Of a DNA stretch of 64,000 bases, positions 36,010-44,324 are shown in pieces. The notes beneath the pieces are model-generated. The model saw only the letters and a list, made by a program, of their open reading frames with translations, ran no database searches and had not been told where the DNA came from. Within the stretch, counting starts at the first letter, position 1; each line of letters starts with the position of its first letter. Both the position numbers and the translations under genes were made by a program. The DNA is from Mycolicibacterium mengxianglii (GTDB taxonomy: Bacteria > Actinomycetota > Actinomycetes > Mycobacteriales > Mycobacteriaceae): contig NZ_CP065373.1 of NCBI RefSeq assembly GCF_015710575.1, positions 5,890,001 through 5,954,000 on the forward strand. Reading direction: 5' to 3'.

Positions 36010-38333
36010 CCGCGTGCCCCTGACAGTGCCCGGCACAGGTCACCCGTCGCGATCGGGGTGCTGTCCACGTGGTACCTGCCGCCTACCGCGTCGTCCACGG
36101 CGCCGGCCACCGCGGAATACACCGCGATTGTCCCGCTTTCGCCAGCGCCACGGACGCCGATGGGGTTCGCCGGGGTATCAGCGTGCAGATGGGTGACCAT
36201 CACCGAGGGCACGTCGGTGGTCAAGGGCAGGTGGTACGCGGCGAAGGTGGTCGCCAACGGTTCGCCGTTACCGTTGTAGGCCCACCGCTCGAACAGCGCA
36301 CCGCCTATCCCCTGTGCCACGCCGCCGATGATCTGCCCCTCCACGATTTTCGGGTTGATCTCGCGACCGCCCTCATGCGAGACGGCATAACGCAGGACTT
36401 TCACGATGCCGGTCCGGCGGTGCACCCCGAGGATCACCGCGTGCACACCCATGGTCCAGGTCACCGTCTCGGTCCGGTAGACCGTCGTGACATCGACCGC
36501 GCCGCCACTTTCACCGGCACCGCCGACCGCGTGCGCGCGTGCCAACTCGCTCCAGGTCAATGTGTTTGATCCGCAGCGGAAGTGGCCTCCACCGTAGTCG
36601 ATTTCGCCCGGCTCGGCGTTCCAGAGTTCCCCGACGCGCCCGGTCGCGAGCTCGATCAACTCTCCGGCACACTGGTGCACCGCCGAACCGGCGAGCACCG
36701 CGGAGCGGCTGGCGAACGTGCCCACCCCTTCGGGCAGGCGCTCGGTGTCGGCGGCGATGTAGTGCACACAGTCCATCGGCACTCCGAGAGCATCGGCGGC
36801 CACCTGAGCGAACACCGTTTCGTGCCCTTGCCCTGCCGAAGCCGCCCCCGCGGTCACCTCGAATCGGCCGTCGGGCAGCAGCCGGATGCGGGCCGTCTCG
36901 TGCGGACCGCGGCCCGTCGCCTCCAGATACGACGACACCCCGTAGCCGATCCGGTAGTCCGGGTGCAGTTCCTGGTAATGCTGGACGTCGCTGCGCGGCA
37001 GCACTTTCACCACCGACTCCAGGCAAGCACGGTAGTCCGCGCCGTCGTAGGCGATGGGCACCCCGTCGCGGTAGGGAATCGGCCGGGAGTACGGCATGTC
37101 CTCGGCGCCAAGCAGATTGCGGCGCCGGATCTCCTCGCCGGACAGACCGAGCTCGGCAGCCGCCGCGTCGAGGCTGCGCTCCAGCGCGAACGTCGCCTCG
37201 GGACGACCCGCGCCGCGGTATTGGGCCACCAAGGTCTTGTTCGTCAACGCCGCCCGCCCACGGATCCGCGCCGCCGGTATGCGGTACGGGCCGAGCAGGT
37301 GGATCGCCGTATTGGCGACGATGCCGGCGACCCACAGGCTGCCCGCGCCGATGTCGACTACGAAGTCGTCCTCCCAGCAGACGATGTGACCCTGGTCGTC
37401 GACAGCCAACCGGGTGTGGTGCAACTGGTCTCGAGCCTGGGCGCTGCCCACCAGGTGTTCCTGGCGGTCCTCGACCCAGATCAGTTTCATGCCGGTCTTC
37501 TCGGCGAGGATCGCCAGGGCGATCTCCTCGCCGTACACGTTGGCTTTGGTCCCGAACCCTCCGCCGACATCGGGGACGACGACCTTCACATGCTGGCGTG
37601 ACCACCCGGTCACCCCGCAGATGGCGTTGCGCACCATGTGCGGCACCTGAGTTGAGGTCATGACTTCGACGTATCCGCGGCGGGTGTCGTATTCAGCGCG
37701 TACCCCCCGGCATTCCAGCGGTACCCCGCCGTGCCGGTCCATCCGGTACGTGCCGGTCACCACACGGTGTGCGCCCGCCGCGGCGGCCTCGGGGTCGCCG
37801 AATGAGAACTCCATCCGCGCAGCTTCATTGGAGTCCAAGTGGTCGAACAGTACGGCGGCGGTGGGTTCCAGTGCGGCGACCGGGTCGGTGACCGCCGGCA
37901 GCGGGTCATAGCTGACGATCACGTTCTCCACCGCGTCCTCGGCCCGGTAGCGGTCCTCGGCCACCACCACCGCCACCGGCTGTCCGACGTACAGCACGCG
38001 GTCATCAGCCAAGATGGGCAACCGCTGCTCGGGCAGCACACAGGAGGTGGCGGCACTGAAGTCCGGATCGGGGTTGGTCAGCGACGGTATCGGCACCCCG
38101 GCCAGACCGAGGTCGTCGGCCAGATAGACCCCGAGTACACCGGGCAGCCGCAGCGCCGCGTCACGGTCGACGCCGGTGATCCGGGCATGTGCCACCGTGG
38201 AGCGCACGAACGCGACGTGGTGAGCGCCCGCCGCGTGATCGGCCAGGAAGCGGCCCTGGCCGTGCAGCATGCGGGTGTCCTCGCGGCGGCGAACCGAACT
38301 ACCGACGTAGCCGGGGGCCGACTGCTTGCCCAT
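36006..38333 (-). CDS. Molybdenum hydroxylase, Mo-cofactor large subunit (CoxL form II type)
   Basis: A 775-residue molybdopterin-binding subunit. VGGGFGTKANVYGEE is the Mo-cofactor loop. QYRGAGRPEA shows the form-II AYRGAGR type and not the AYRCSFR loop of true CO dehydrogenase, so it is a hydroxylase of an unknown substrate and not a CO oxidiser. GVRGAGESG near the C-terminus contains the catalytic Glu. ATG 38333 overlaps the last base of the upstream permease stop (TGATG). The linkage to an enamidase-like enzyme and an importer suggests an N-heterocyclic substrate. No maturation genes (CoxDEF, XdhC) are present in the window. Confidence 0.94.
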   Translation of the reverse strand: MGKQSAPGYVGSSVRRREDTRMLHGQGRFLADHAAGAHHVAFVRSTVAHARITGVDRDAALRLPGVLGVYLADDLGLAGVPIPSLTNPDPDFSAATSCVLPEQRLPILADDRVLYVGQPVAVVVAEDRYRAEDAVENVIVSYDPLPAVTDPVAALEPTAAVLFDHLDSNEAARMEFSFGDPEAAAAGAHRVVTGTYRMDRHGGVPLECRGVRAEYDTRRGYVEVMTSTQVPHMVRNAICGVTGWSRQHVKVVVPDVGGGFGTKANVYGEEIALAILAEKTGMKLIWVEDRQEHLVGSAQARDQLHHTRLAVDDQGHIVCWEDDFVVDIGAGSLWVAGIVANTAIHLLGPYRIPAARIRGRAALTNKTLVAQYRGAGRPEATFALERSLDAAAAELGLSGEEIRRRNLLGAEDMPYSRPIPYRDGVPIAYDGADYRACLESVVKVLPRSDVQHYQELHPDYRIGYGVSSYLEATGRGPHETARIRLLPDGRFEVTAGAASAGQGHETVFAQVAADALGVPMDCVHYIAADTERLPEGVGTFASRSAVLAGSAVHQCAGELIELATGRVGELWNAEPGEIDYGGGHFRCGSNTLTWSELARAHAVGGAGESGGAVDVTTVYRTETVTWTMGVHAVILGVHRRTGIVKVLRYAVSHEGGREINPKIVEGQIIGGVAQGIGGALFERWAYNGNGEPLATTFAAYHLPLTTDVPSVMVTHLHADTPANPIGVRGAGESGTIAVYSAVAGAVDDAVGGRYHVDSTPIATGDLCRALSGARG

Positions 38334-39127
38334 CAATGGAGCCGCTTCTCCCACTGCCAAAGGGCGACGGAGATGGCGAAGGAGATGGTGATCAGCAGCA
38401 TGATGGTCGCCACCATCGACGGGTAATCGCCGTGGCTGTAGGACTGCAGCACCACCCGTCCCAAACCCCTTCTGGTGGCGAAGAACTCAGATAGCACCAC
38501 CCCGACCACCGACAGGCTGACCGCCAGCCGGATGCCGGTCAGCAACGGCCGTCGAATGGCCGGAAGGATGATGTGCACCAGCAGCTGCCAGGTGTTGGCT
38601 CGCACCGATTTGGCCAGCTTCCAGTACACGCGGGGGATTTCCTGCACACCGGTCGAGACGTTGATCAGCACGGGGAACAGGGCGAACAGCACACCCATGA
38701 CGACCTTGGAACCGGACAGGCTGAAGATCGGCAACAGCACCGGGTACAGCACGATCTTCGGCAGACCGTTGAGGATGATGATCATCGGCTCCAGCACCGT
38801 GCGCAGCCAGCTGAACAATCCCAGTGCCAGTCCGACGCTGCCACCGATGGCGGTGCCGATGACGAAGGCCATCAGCACCGACTGGGCCGTCACGCGCAAA
38901 TCGAACAGGTACGCCGGGTCCGACAGGTTCTGCGCGAGCACAACGGCCGTCTCCACCGGCGACGGGATGACGAACGTCAAACCGGAGAGGATCTCCCAGG
39001 CGATCAGCACCACGATCGCGAGCAGCGTCGAGCCGGCCAACTGGCTGCCCAGCAACGCGCGGATCCGGCTGGCGCGCGCCGGCTTTGGCACGGCGTCCTC
39101 GTCAGGACGCGGGAGTACCGCGGTCAC
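38333..39127 (-). CDS. ABC transporter permease (SsuC/TauC class)
   Basis: A 264-residue BPD-type inner-membrane permease with six hydrophobic segments. The EAA-like loop is in the central part (VYWKLAKSVRANTWQLLVHIILPAIRR read in pieces). Of the nitrate/sulfonate/taurine/pyrimidine importer class. GTG 39127 overlaps the preceding permease stop as GTGA. Two different permeases are used, so the complex is probably a heterodimer. Confidence 0.92.
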   Translation of the reverse strand: MTAVLPRPDEDAVPKPARASRIRALLGSQLAGSTLLAIVVLIAWEILSGLTFVIPSPVETAVVLAQNLSDPAYLFDLRVTAQSVLMAFVIGTAIGGSVGLALGLFSWLRTVLEPMIIILNGLPKIVLYPVLLPIFSLSGSKVVMGVLFALFPVLINVSTGVQEIPRVYWKLAKSVRANTWQLLVHIILPAIRRPLLTGIRLAVSLSVVGVVLSEFFATRRGLGRVVLQSYSHGDYPSMVATIMLLITISFAISVALWQWEKRLH

Positions 39128-39972
39128 AGGTTCCTCCCACGGAGCATCACACGCTCGAGCACAGACAGGATCACCGTCAGCAGGCCGGACAGCACCACCA
39201 CCACCACGATGTAGGCGAACATCTGGTTGTTGTCGAAAACTTCGTAGAGGTACCGGATGCGATAGCCGAGGCCGGCCTGGGCGGTGGTGAACTCCATGGC
39301 GATCGATCCGATGAGCGCATACACCACGGCCAGGCGCAGCCCGGCGGCGATGAACGGCCCCGCTGCCGGTATTGCGATGGCGAACAGCGTCTGTCGCGGT
39401 GAGGCGTTCAACGAGCGGGCCAGCTTCATGTAGACCGGCGGCATGGAGTTCAGCCCCACTGCGGTGTTGAGTGCCATCGGGATCGCGGCCATGATCGACG
39501 CCAGAATGATGACCGACGTCGCGTTGATACCGACCAGGACGATCATCACCGGGTAGAAGAGCACCAGCGGTACCGCGTAGAACGACACCAGGTAGGGCTC
39601 GAAGACCCGTCCCACCGTGGGGCGCTTCCAGAACAACAGCCCGGCGCTGAATCCGATCAGGCTGCCGGCCAGAATCGAGATCGACACCTCGATACCGGTG
39701 CGCGCGGCGTCAGTCCAGAACTGGCCCTGGGACAACATCGGTCCGAATTCGGCGAACACGACCGACGGTGCCGGCAGCACGTTGTCGCTCCACCACCCCG
39801 CCATGGAGCCCAGTTCGGCGAACGCGGTGAAGGCGAAGATCAGCAACAGCGTGGAGACCACGCTGATGGCGCCGCGGCTGCGCCAGCGCGGGTTCCGCGC
39901 CGCGGGCGGCGGCGGAGGCGGCGGCACGGCCTGGGCGGGCAGATCATCCTGGGCGACAAAGGAAGCCGTCAC
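39124..39972 (-). CDS. ABC transporter permease (SsuC/TauC class)
   Basis: A 282-residue permease with an unusual proline run near the N-terminus (AQAVPPPPPPPAARNPRWR) before the first membrane segment, six predicted membrane segments and an EAA-type loop. Same family as the next gene. GTG 39972 overlaps the ATPase stop as GTGA, so ATPase, permease and permease are translationally coupled. Confidence 0.92.
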   Translation of the reverse strand: MTASFVAQDDLPAQAVPPPPPPPAARNPRWRSRGAISVVSTLLLIFAFTAFAELGSMAGWWSDNVLPAPSVVFAEFGPMLSQGQFWTDAARTGIEVSISILAGSLIGFSAGLLFWKRPTVGRVFEPYLVSFYAVPLVLFYPVMIVLVGINATSVIILASIMAAIPMALNTAVGLNSMPPVYMKLARSLNASPRQTLFAIAIPAAGPFIAAGLRLAVVYALIGSIAMEFTTAQAGLGYRIRYLYEVFDNNQMFAYIVVVVVLSGLLTVILSVLERVMLRGRNL

Positions 39973-40769
39973 GAGGTGGCCGTCTCCTGTTGCTTGAAGC
40001 CGCGCATCGACTCTGCCTGCAGCGAGCTCCAGATCCGGTTGTGCAGTTCATTGAACCGCGGCGTCGACACCACCCCGGCGTCACGGGTGTCGGGTAGATC
40101 GATATCGACGACGTCGATGATGGTGCCGGGCCGGTAAGACATCACCCAGACCTGCTGTGACAGCAGGATCGCCTCGGAGATGTCATGCGTGACGAATACG
40201 ACGGTCTGCTTGGTGCTGGCCCAGATCTGTCGGACCTCCGCGCCGAGGAACAGCCGCGTCTGCTGGTCGAGCGCCGCGAACGGCTCGTCCATCAGCACCA
40301 CTTCGGGTCGCACCGCCAAGGTCCGCGCCAGCGCAACGCGCTGGCGCATACCGCCGGACAGCATTGAGGGGTAGGCCTTCTCGAATCCGTTGAGGCCGAC
40401 GAGTTCGACCGCCGCCTTGACCCGCTCGCGGCGCTGCGCCTTGCCGATGCCGATCATCTCCATGGCGAAGCCGACATTCTCCTCGACGGTGCGCCACGGC
40501 AACGTCGAGTCCTCTTGGAACACCACGCCGATCTTCGGGTCGGGACCGGTCACCGGCGTTCCGGCGACACTGGCCCGACCCGACGAGGCTTTCTGCAGTC
40601 CCGAGATCACCGCCAGCAGTGTGGACTTCCCGCATCCGCTCGGCCCGACTATGGACACGAAACTGGCATGCGGAACATGCTGGCTCACATTCGCGACGGC
40701 GGTGACCTTCCCGCCCGGAGTGTCGAAAACGACTGACACGTCTTTGAGTTCGATGCCTGGATTGTCCAT
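39969..40769 (-). CDS. ABC transporter ATP-binding protein (SsuB/TauB class)
   Basis: A 266-residue ATPase: GPSGCGKST Walker A, VFQEDSTLPWRTVEENV Q-loop, LSGGMRQRVALARTL signature, VVLMDEPFAALD Walker B and THDISEAILLS switch region. The SsuB/TauB/NrtD subfamily is plain from the EDSTLPW and DISEAI blocks. ATG 40769 is preferred; a TTG six bases upstream is an alternative. The binding-protein gene lies 39 bases upstream. Confidence 0.95.
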   Translation of the reverse strand: MDNPGIELKDVSVVFDTPGGKVTAVANVSQHVPHASFVSIVGPSGCGKSTLLAVISGLQKASSGRASVAGTPVTGPDPKIGVVFQEDSTLPWRTVEENVGFAMEMIGIGKAQRRERVKAAVELVGLNGFEKAYPSMLSGGMRQRVALARTLAVRPEVVLMDEPFAALDQQTRLFLGAEVRQIWASTKQTVVFVTHDISEAILLSQQVWVMSYRPGTIIDVVDIDLPDTRDAGVVSTPRFNELHNRIWSSLQAESMRGFKQQETATS

Positions 40770-40808
40770 CTTCAACGTCTCTTTCGATCTCTCGGGCGGT
40801 GACGGCTG

Positions 40809-41813
40809 TCAGAAGGTGGCGCGCGCGTCTTCGGGCAGGTACTGCTGATCCAGAACCGTTGCCCAGTCGATCGGAGCGTCGATCTGGCCCGCCTTGACCA
40901 TGAGATCTGACAGGTTCTTCAGACCTTCGGCGTCAACCTTCAGCGAGTACGCCTTGGCCATCTCCGGCGTCTGCTGGTACGCGGCCTTCATGACCTCCGG
41001 TGTCACTTTGATCAGGGGAGCGACTTCCAACGCAGCCTCGTCGGGGTTGGCGACCACCCACTCGTTGAGCCGGTCGACGACGGTGAAGAACGCCTTGACG
41101 TTGTCGGGATTGGCGTCGGCGTACTCGGTGTTGACGGCGACCAGGTCTGCGGGCAGATCGCCGAGTTCGTCACGGGAGTTCACCAGCACCTGGGCGCCCT
41201 CCTTTTCCTGCTTGTCCGCGATGAACGGCTGCATGGCCCAACCGGCGGTGATCTGGTCGGCCTTGGCCGCGGTCCAGTTGTCACCCATACCGCCGACGGC
41301 CTGGGCCTTGACGCCGAGCTTCTCCTCAAGTCCCTTGACGATCAGTTCGGTGGACGAACCCGCCGAGCTGAAGCCCAGCGTCGCACCGTCGATGCTGCGT
41401 CCGGGGGGGCTGATCCAGGAGAAGTCGTTGACCTGGAACCACGGCGCGATCACCTTGAGGTTCGAATTGGGCTGCTGTGCAGCCAGAATCACCGAGCTGT
41501 TACCGGCGATCGCCATGTCGGCGTCGCCGCTGGTGACCACGCGTAGAGTGTTTCCGCCGCCGCCGCCCGAGTAGAGGTCGACCGCAAGGCCCTCCTCCTT
41601 GAACCAGCCCTTGTCGATCCCGACCTGCAGGATGGCCATGAACGGCAGGCTGTCCACACCCGTGGCAGAGATGCTCAAGCTGTCCGTGGCCGAACCGGAT
41701 TCACTTGATCCCCCGGCTTCGGGCGCCTGCGACTCGTCAGCGCAGGAGGCGAGGCCAAGCGCCACCGCCAGCACTGAGATCAGCGTGAACAGTCTTTTCA
41801 AAAGTACGGACAA
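40809..41813 (-). CDS. ABC transporter substrate-binding lipoprotein (NMT1/SsuA class)
   Basis: A 334-residue solute-binding protein. TTG 41813 is chosen because GGAGG lies six bases upstream and because the resulting signal peptide ends in a lipobox, LASC, with C24 as the lipid anchor. Longer frames run through operator 2. Features of the NMT1/SsuA/THI5 fold are seen, such as LYSGGGGGNTLRVVTSGDADMAIAG in two parts. Members bind nitrate, sulfonates, taurine, hydroxymethylpyrimidine precursors or other small ring compounds; the ligand is not predictable from sequence. Confidence 0.92.
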   Translation of the reverse strand: MSVLLKRLFTLISVLAVALGLASCADESQAPEAGGSSESGSATDSLSISATGVDSLPFMAILQVGIDKGWFKEEGLAVDLYSGGGGGNTLRVVTSGDADMAIAGNSSVILAAQQPNSNLKVIAPWFQVNDFSWISPPGRSIDGATLGFSSAGSSTELIVKGLEEKLGVKAQAVGGMGDNWTAAKADQITAGWAMQPFIADKQEKEGAQVLVNSRDELGDLPADLVAVNTEYADANPDNVKAFFTVVDRLNEWVVANPDEAALEVAPLIKVTPEVMKAAYQQTPEMAKAYSLKVDAEGLKNLSDLMVKAGQIDAPIDWATVLDQQYLPEDARATF

Positions 41814-41838
41814 CTGAAACCTCCAGGAGGGTCGAATA

Positions 41839-41855
41839 TTGGATACAACATACGA
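41839..41855 (-). promoter_or_regulatory. GntR-type operator 2, upstream of the importer operon
   Basis: TTGGATACAACATACGA on the + strand. The gene-proximal arm is the conserved TTGGATA (TATCCAA as read by the gene); the distal arm is degenerate. In the direction of the binding-protein gene its centre is TATGTT, a TANNNT -10 match. It lies 25 bases upstream of TTG 41813. Confidence 0.65.
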
Positions 41856-41899
41856 TTGGCTGTGATCTACGTCAATGTTTGCGTCACGTGTCAGCACGC

Positions 41900-42187
41900 T
41901 CACCTGCGACGGCTGCCGCGGCGACGCAGCGTCAACAGGTGCGAGAGCTCAAGTCCGGCAGCGATTCCCAGCATCGCAGTGGCCGTGGTGAATCCGCGCA
42001 CCGAACCGACGGCGCCGGCTGAGGGGTCGGCAACCGGCGCGTTTTTGGCCGCCGACGCGGGCGCGGGCGCCACAAGGAGGCTGCCGTCGGCAGGGGTCAG
42101 CGCCCGCTTCAGCGGCGGCGGCGCGCCGGGTACCGCACTTCCGGGAGCCGGCAAGAGCGATTCCCTACCGGCCGCCTGATCGGTCAC
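41900..42187 (-). CDS. Small proline- and alanine-rich protein with one C-terminal membrane segment
   Basis: A 95-residue protein. The N-terminal two-thirds is Pro/Ala/Gly-rich and probably unstructured, ending in one hydrophobic segment (TTATAMLGIAAGLELSHLL) and a basic tail RRRGSRRR that would face the cytoplasm. Its ATG at 42187 overlaps the stop of the upstream LLM gene by four bases, which supports real coding despite low complexity. No family recognised. It may tether or stabilise a membrane partner in the cluster. Confidence 0.6.
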   Translation of the reverse strand: MTDQAAGRESLLPAPGSAVPGAPPPLKRALTPADGSLLVAPAPASAAKNAPVADPSAGAVGSVRGFTTATAMLGIAAGLELSHLLTLRRRGSRRR

Positions 42188-43179
42188 GACTGATTGTCGA
42201 CGATCTCGGCGAACGCGCGGATGGTGGGCGCCCTACTTTCACCGGGACGCACGAAGGGGACGATGGAGACCTGGTCGACACCCAGCGACTCGATCTGCTT
42301 GAGGCGCAGAGCGCATTCGTCTCGGGTGCCGGCCAGCGCGAACAGGTCGACCAACTCATCGGGCACCAGGTCGGCGTGCGATGCCTCCGTGTTCATGTGC
42401 TCGTAGTAGTTGTAGCTCTGTCGAATGCGGTCGATGGCGCTCTCCAGCTCAGGCTCCACCTGCGCCGGTAGCGGCCGAATGGCGACGCGAGAGACGTGAG
42501 CGCGCACCAGGTCTCGCGCCTCCTTGCGGTCGTCGCTGATCGCCGTCGGGGTCCACAGCACGATGTGGATGTCATCGAGGGTGCGGCCGCTCTCCGCAGC
42601 GCCCTCTTCGATGGTTTTCAGGGCCGCCTCGATGAAGTGCGGGGCCGTGCCGACGAGCACGATCACGCCGTCGGCGATGCGCCCGGACATCTTGAGGATC
42701 TTCGGGGCAGATGCCGCGATGTAGATCGGGATGTCGACCGGGGCGGTGAGGTAGTTCAGGTGGTACTCGGCGCCGCTGGTGGCTTCGCGGACCTTCTCGC
42801 CGCGGAACAACGTCCGCAATTGCGTGATGGATTCCTCGAGCTCGGCGAGCTTGAGGGGCTTGAGCCCCATGGTGCGCAACGACGAGTCACCGGTGCCGAT
42901 GCCGAGTGCGACTCGGCCGTCGGTCATTTCAGCCAGCGTGGCCCATGTCGACGCGAGCAGGGACGGGTGCCGGGTGACCGCGTTGGTGACCCCGGTGCCC
43001 AACACCACCTTGGTGGTGCCGACGGCTGCGGCCCCCATGACCGTCGAGGACTCTCGCCAGATGTTCTGCGAATCCCCGAACCAGACGTGGTCGTATCCCA
43101 ACGACTCACTCAACTGGACGTATTCGCACATCTTCGCCGCCGACTCGGTGGGGAAGAGTCCGACTCCCTTGCTCAACAT
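42184..43179 (-). CDS. LLM-class F420-dependent oxidoreductase of the catabolic cluster
   Basis: A 331-residue LLM TIM-barrel enzyme. MLSKGVGLFPTESAAKMCEY, DHVWFGDSQN, VVLGTGVTNAVTRHPSLLA and VALGIGTGDSSLRTMGLKP match the F420-dependent methylene-tetrahydromethanopterin reductase-like branch, which either oxidises substrates or passes a hydride from F420H2. A good AGGAGG lies before ATG 43179 and operator 3 lies 17 bases upstream. As the first gene of the cluster, it is a candidate ring reductase that would produce a reduced lactam for the enamidase. This role is inference only. Confidence 0.9.
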   Translation of the reverse strand: MLSKGVGLFPTESAAKMCEYVQLSESLGYDHVWFGDSQNIWRESSTVMGAAAVGTTKVVLGTGVTNAVTRHPSLLASTWATLAEMTDGRVALGIGTGDSSLRTMGLKPLKLAELEESITQLRTLFRGEKVREATSGAEYHLNYLTAPVDIPIYIAASAPKILKMSGRIADGVIVLVGTAPHFIEAALKTIEEGAAESGRTLDDIHIVLWTPTAISDDRKEARDLVRAHVSRVAIRPLPAQVEPELESAIDRIRQSYNYYEHMNTEASHADLVPDELVDLFALAGTRDECALRLKQIESLGVDQVSIVPFVRPGESRAPTIRAFAEIVDNQS

Positions 43180-43196
43180 CAGCTGGGCCTCCTAGG

Positions 43197-43213
43197 TTGG
43201 ATAGTGTATCCAA
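43197..43213. promoter_or_regulatory. GntR-type operator 3, divergent site between LLM gene and coxG-like gene
   Basis: TTGGATAGTGTATCCAA is a perfect inverted repeat (7-base arms, 3-base centre). Toward the LLM gene the centre reads TACACT and toward the coxG-like gene TAGTGT, both TANNNT -10 boxes, so one protein bound here could block both directions. This is the best copy of the four. Confidence 0.82.
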
Positions 43214-43267
43214 TCGTAGGCGGCGGTGGGGAAGCTCACAACCGGAAGCGACAAAAAGGTGGTCCAG

Positions 43268-43861
43268 GTGCAGCTCGTCAATACGTTTTCAGTGGACGCT
43301 CCGCTGCCGACGGCATGGAACACACTGTCCGACATCCCCCTCGTCGTGGCGTGTGTACCCGGCGCCGAACTGGAGGGACAGGACGGCGACGAGTACCACG
43401 CCCGGGTGGCAGTCAAGGTGGGTCCGGTTGGCCTCACCCTGGCGGGCAGCGCAACAGTGGTGGCCCGCGACGACGCCGCCCACCAGATGGTGGTGCGTGG
43501 CCGCGCAACCGACGCCAAGGGCAACGGCTCGGCCGAAGCCACGGTGACCATGGTCGTCACCGACAACGCCGGTCGTTCTGATGTCACCGTGACCACTGAT
43601 CTCGAATTAGGCGGCCGCATAGCACAATTCGGCAGCGGGGTGATCTCGCAGGTCAGCAATCGGATCCTCACCCAGTTCGCCAAGCGACTCAACGCCGCCA
43701 TCGCCGACCCGCAGGGTGCGGCGGGCACCACGATCACCCACACACCCTCCCCCGCCAACCGCCACCGTGGGAGCCGCGACGTCACCCAGCTGTTGGCGAC
43801 AGCTCTGGCCGGGGTGGCTCTCGGTCTGGCTGTCGGCCGGCTGGTGCAGCGCGCTCGTTGA
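43268..43861 (+). CDS. CoxG-like SRPBCC-domain protein with C-terminal membrane anchor
   Basis: A 197-residue protein. SRPBCC/CoxG domain occupies about residues 1-150: FSVDAPLPTAWNTLSDIPLVVACVPGAEL is the conserved start. A final hydrophobic segment (LLATALAGVALGLAVGRLV) with a basic tail would anchor it in the membrane. In carboxydotrophs CoxG recruits CO dehydrogenase to the membrane; here it probably does the same for the molybdenum hydroxylase, linking it to respiration. GTG 43268 is chosen because AAGGTGG lies just upstream; GTG 43226 is in frame. Convergent with the RidA-like gene. Confidence 0.85.
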   Translation: MQLVNTFSVDAPLPTAWNTLSDIPLVVACVPGAELEGQDGDEYHARVAVKVGPVGLTLAGSATVVARDDAAHQMVVRGRATDAKGNGSAEATVTMVVTDNAGRSDVTVTTDLELGGRIAQFGSGVISQVSNRILTQFAKRLNAAIADPQGAAGTTITHTPSPANRHRGSRDVTQLLATALAGVALGLAVGRLVQRAR

Positions 43862-43862
43862 G

Positions 43863-44324
43863 TCAGGGTTCAAGCGCGGCAACAAGTTCGAGCTCCACGC
43901 AGGCTCCACCGGGTAACGAAGCCACTCCGATGGCGGTACGCGCGTGCGCACCCACCTGCTCGCCGAATACCGCGACAAGCATCCGGGAGGCCCCGTCGAT
44001 GACCGCCGGGTGCGAACCGAAATCTGTTGTTGCCCTTACGTACCCCCGCAGGTGAAGCACGGCTGTCACGGCATCCAGGCCGACTGCGGCGTCGATGGCC
44101 GCCACCAGATTGAGCGCCGCGTTCTCGGCTTGAACCTGCGCCTGCTCGATCGTGACATCATCGCCCACCACGCCGAGCACACCGGGGTCCGCACCCCGGC
44201 GCGCTGTGGTTCCAGAAACCCAGATCTGATTGCCGCACAACCGGCTCGGCGAGTAGGCACCTTTCGGTGTCGCGGGCTCGGGCAATGTCAGACCCAACCG
44301 CGCGAAGCGCTCCTGCGGCGTCAC
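43863..44324 (-). CDS. RidA/YjgF-family protein
   Basis: A 153-residue RidA-type protein: YSPSRLCGNQIWVSGTTA near the N-terminus, QAQVQAENAALNLVAAIDAA, then VLHLRGYV and the C-terminal strand ARTAIGVASLPGGACVELEL (Glu of VELE is the family active-site region). RidA relatives hydrolyse reactive enamines or imines to carbonyl compounds and ammonia, or serve as detoxifying partners. GTG 44324 overlaps the gntR stop as GTGA, so it is co-translated with the regulator. In context it may deal with an enamine or imine product of ring opening. Confidence 0.9.
   Translation of the reverse strand: MTPQERFARLGLTLPEPATPKGAYSPSRLCGNQIWVSGTTARRGADPGVLGVVGDDVTIEQAQVQAENAALNLVAAIDAAVGLDAVTAVLHLRGYVRATTDFGSHPAVIDGASRMLVAVFGEQVGAHARTAIGVASLPGGACVELELVAALEP

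Noticed and set aside
36006..38333. Carbon monoxide dehydrogenase
   Set aside because: The large subunit lacks the AYRCSFR loop of CO dehydrogenase and has the AYRGAGR type, so a CO oxidation call is not supported.
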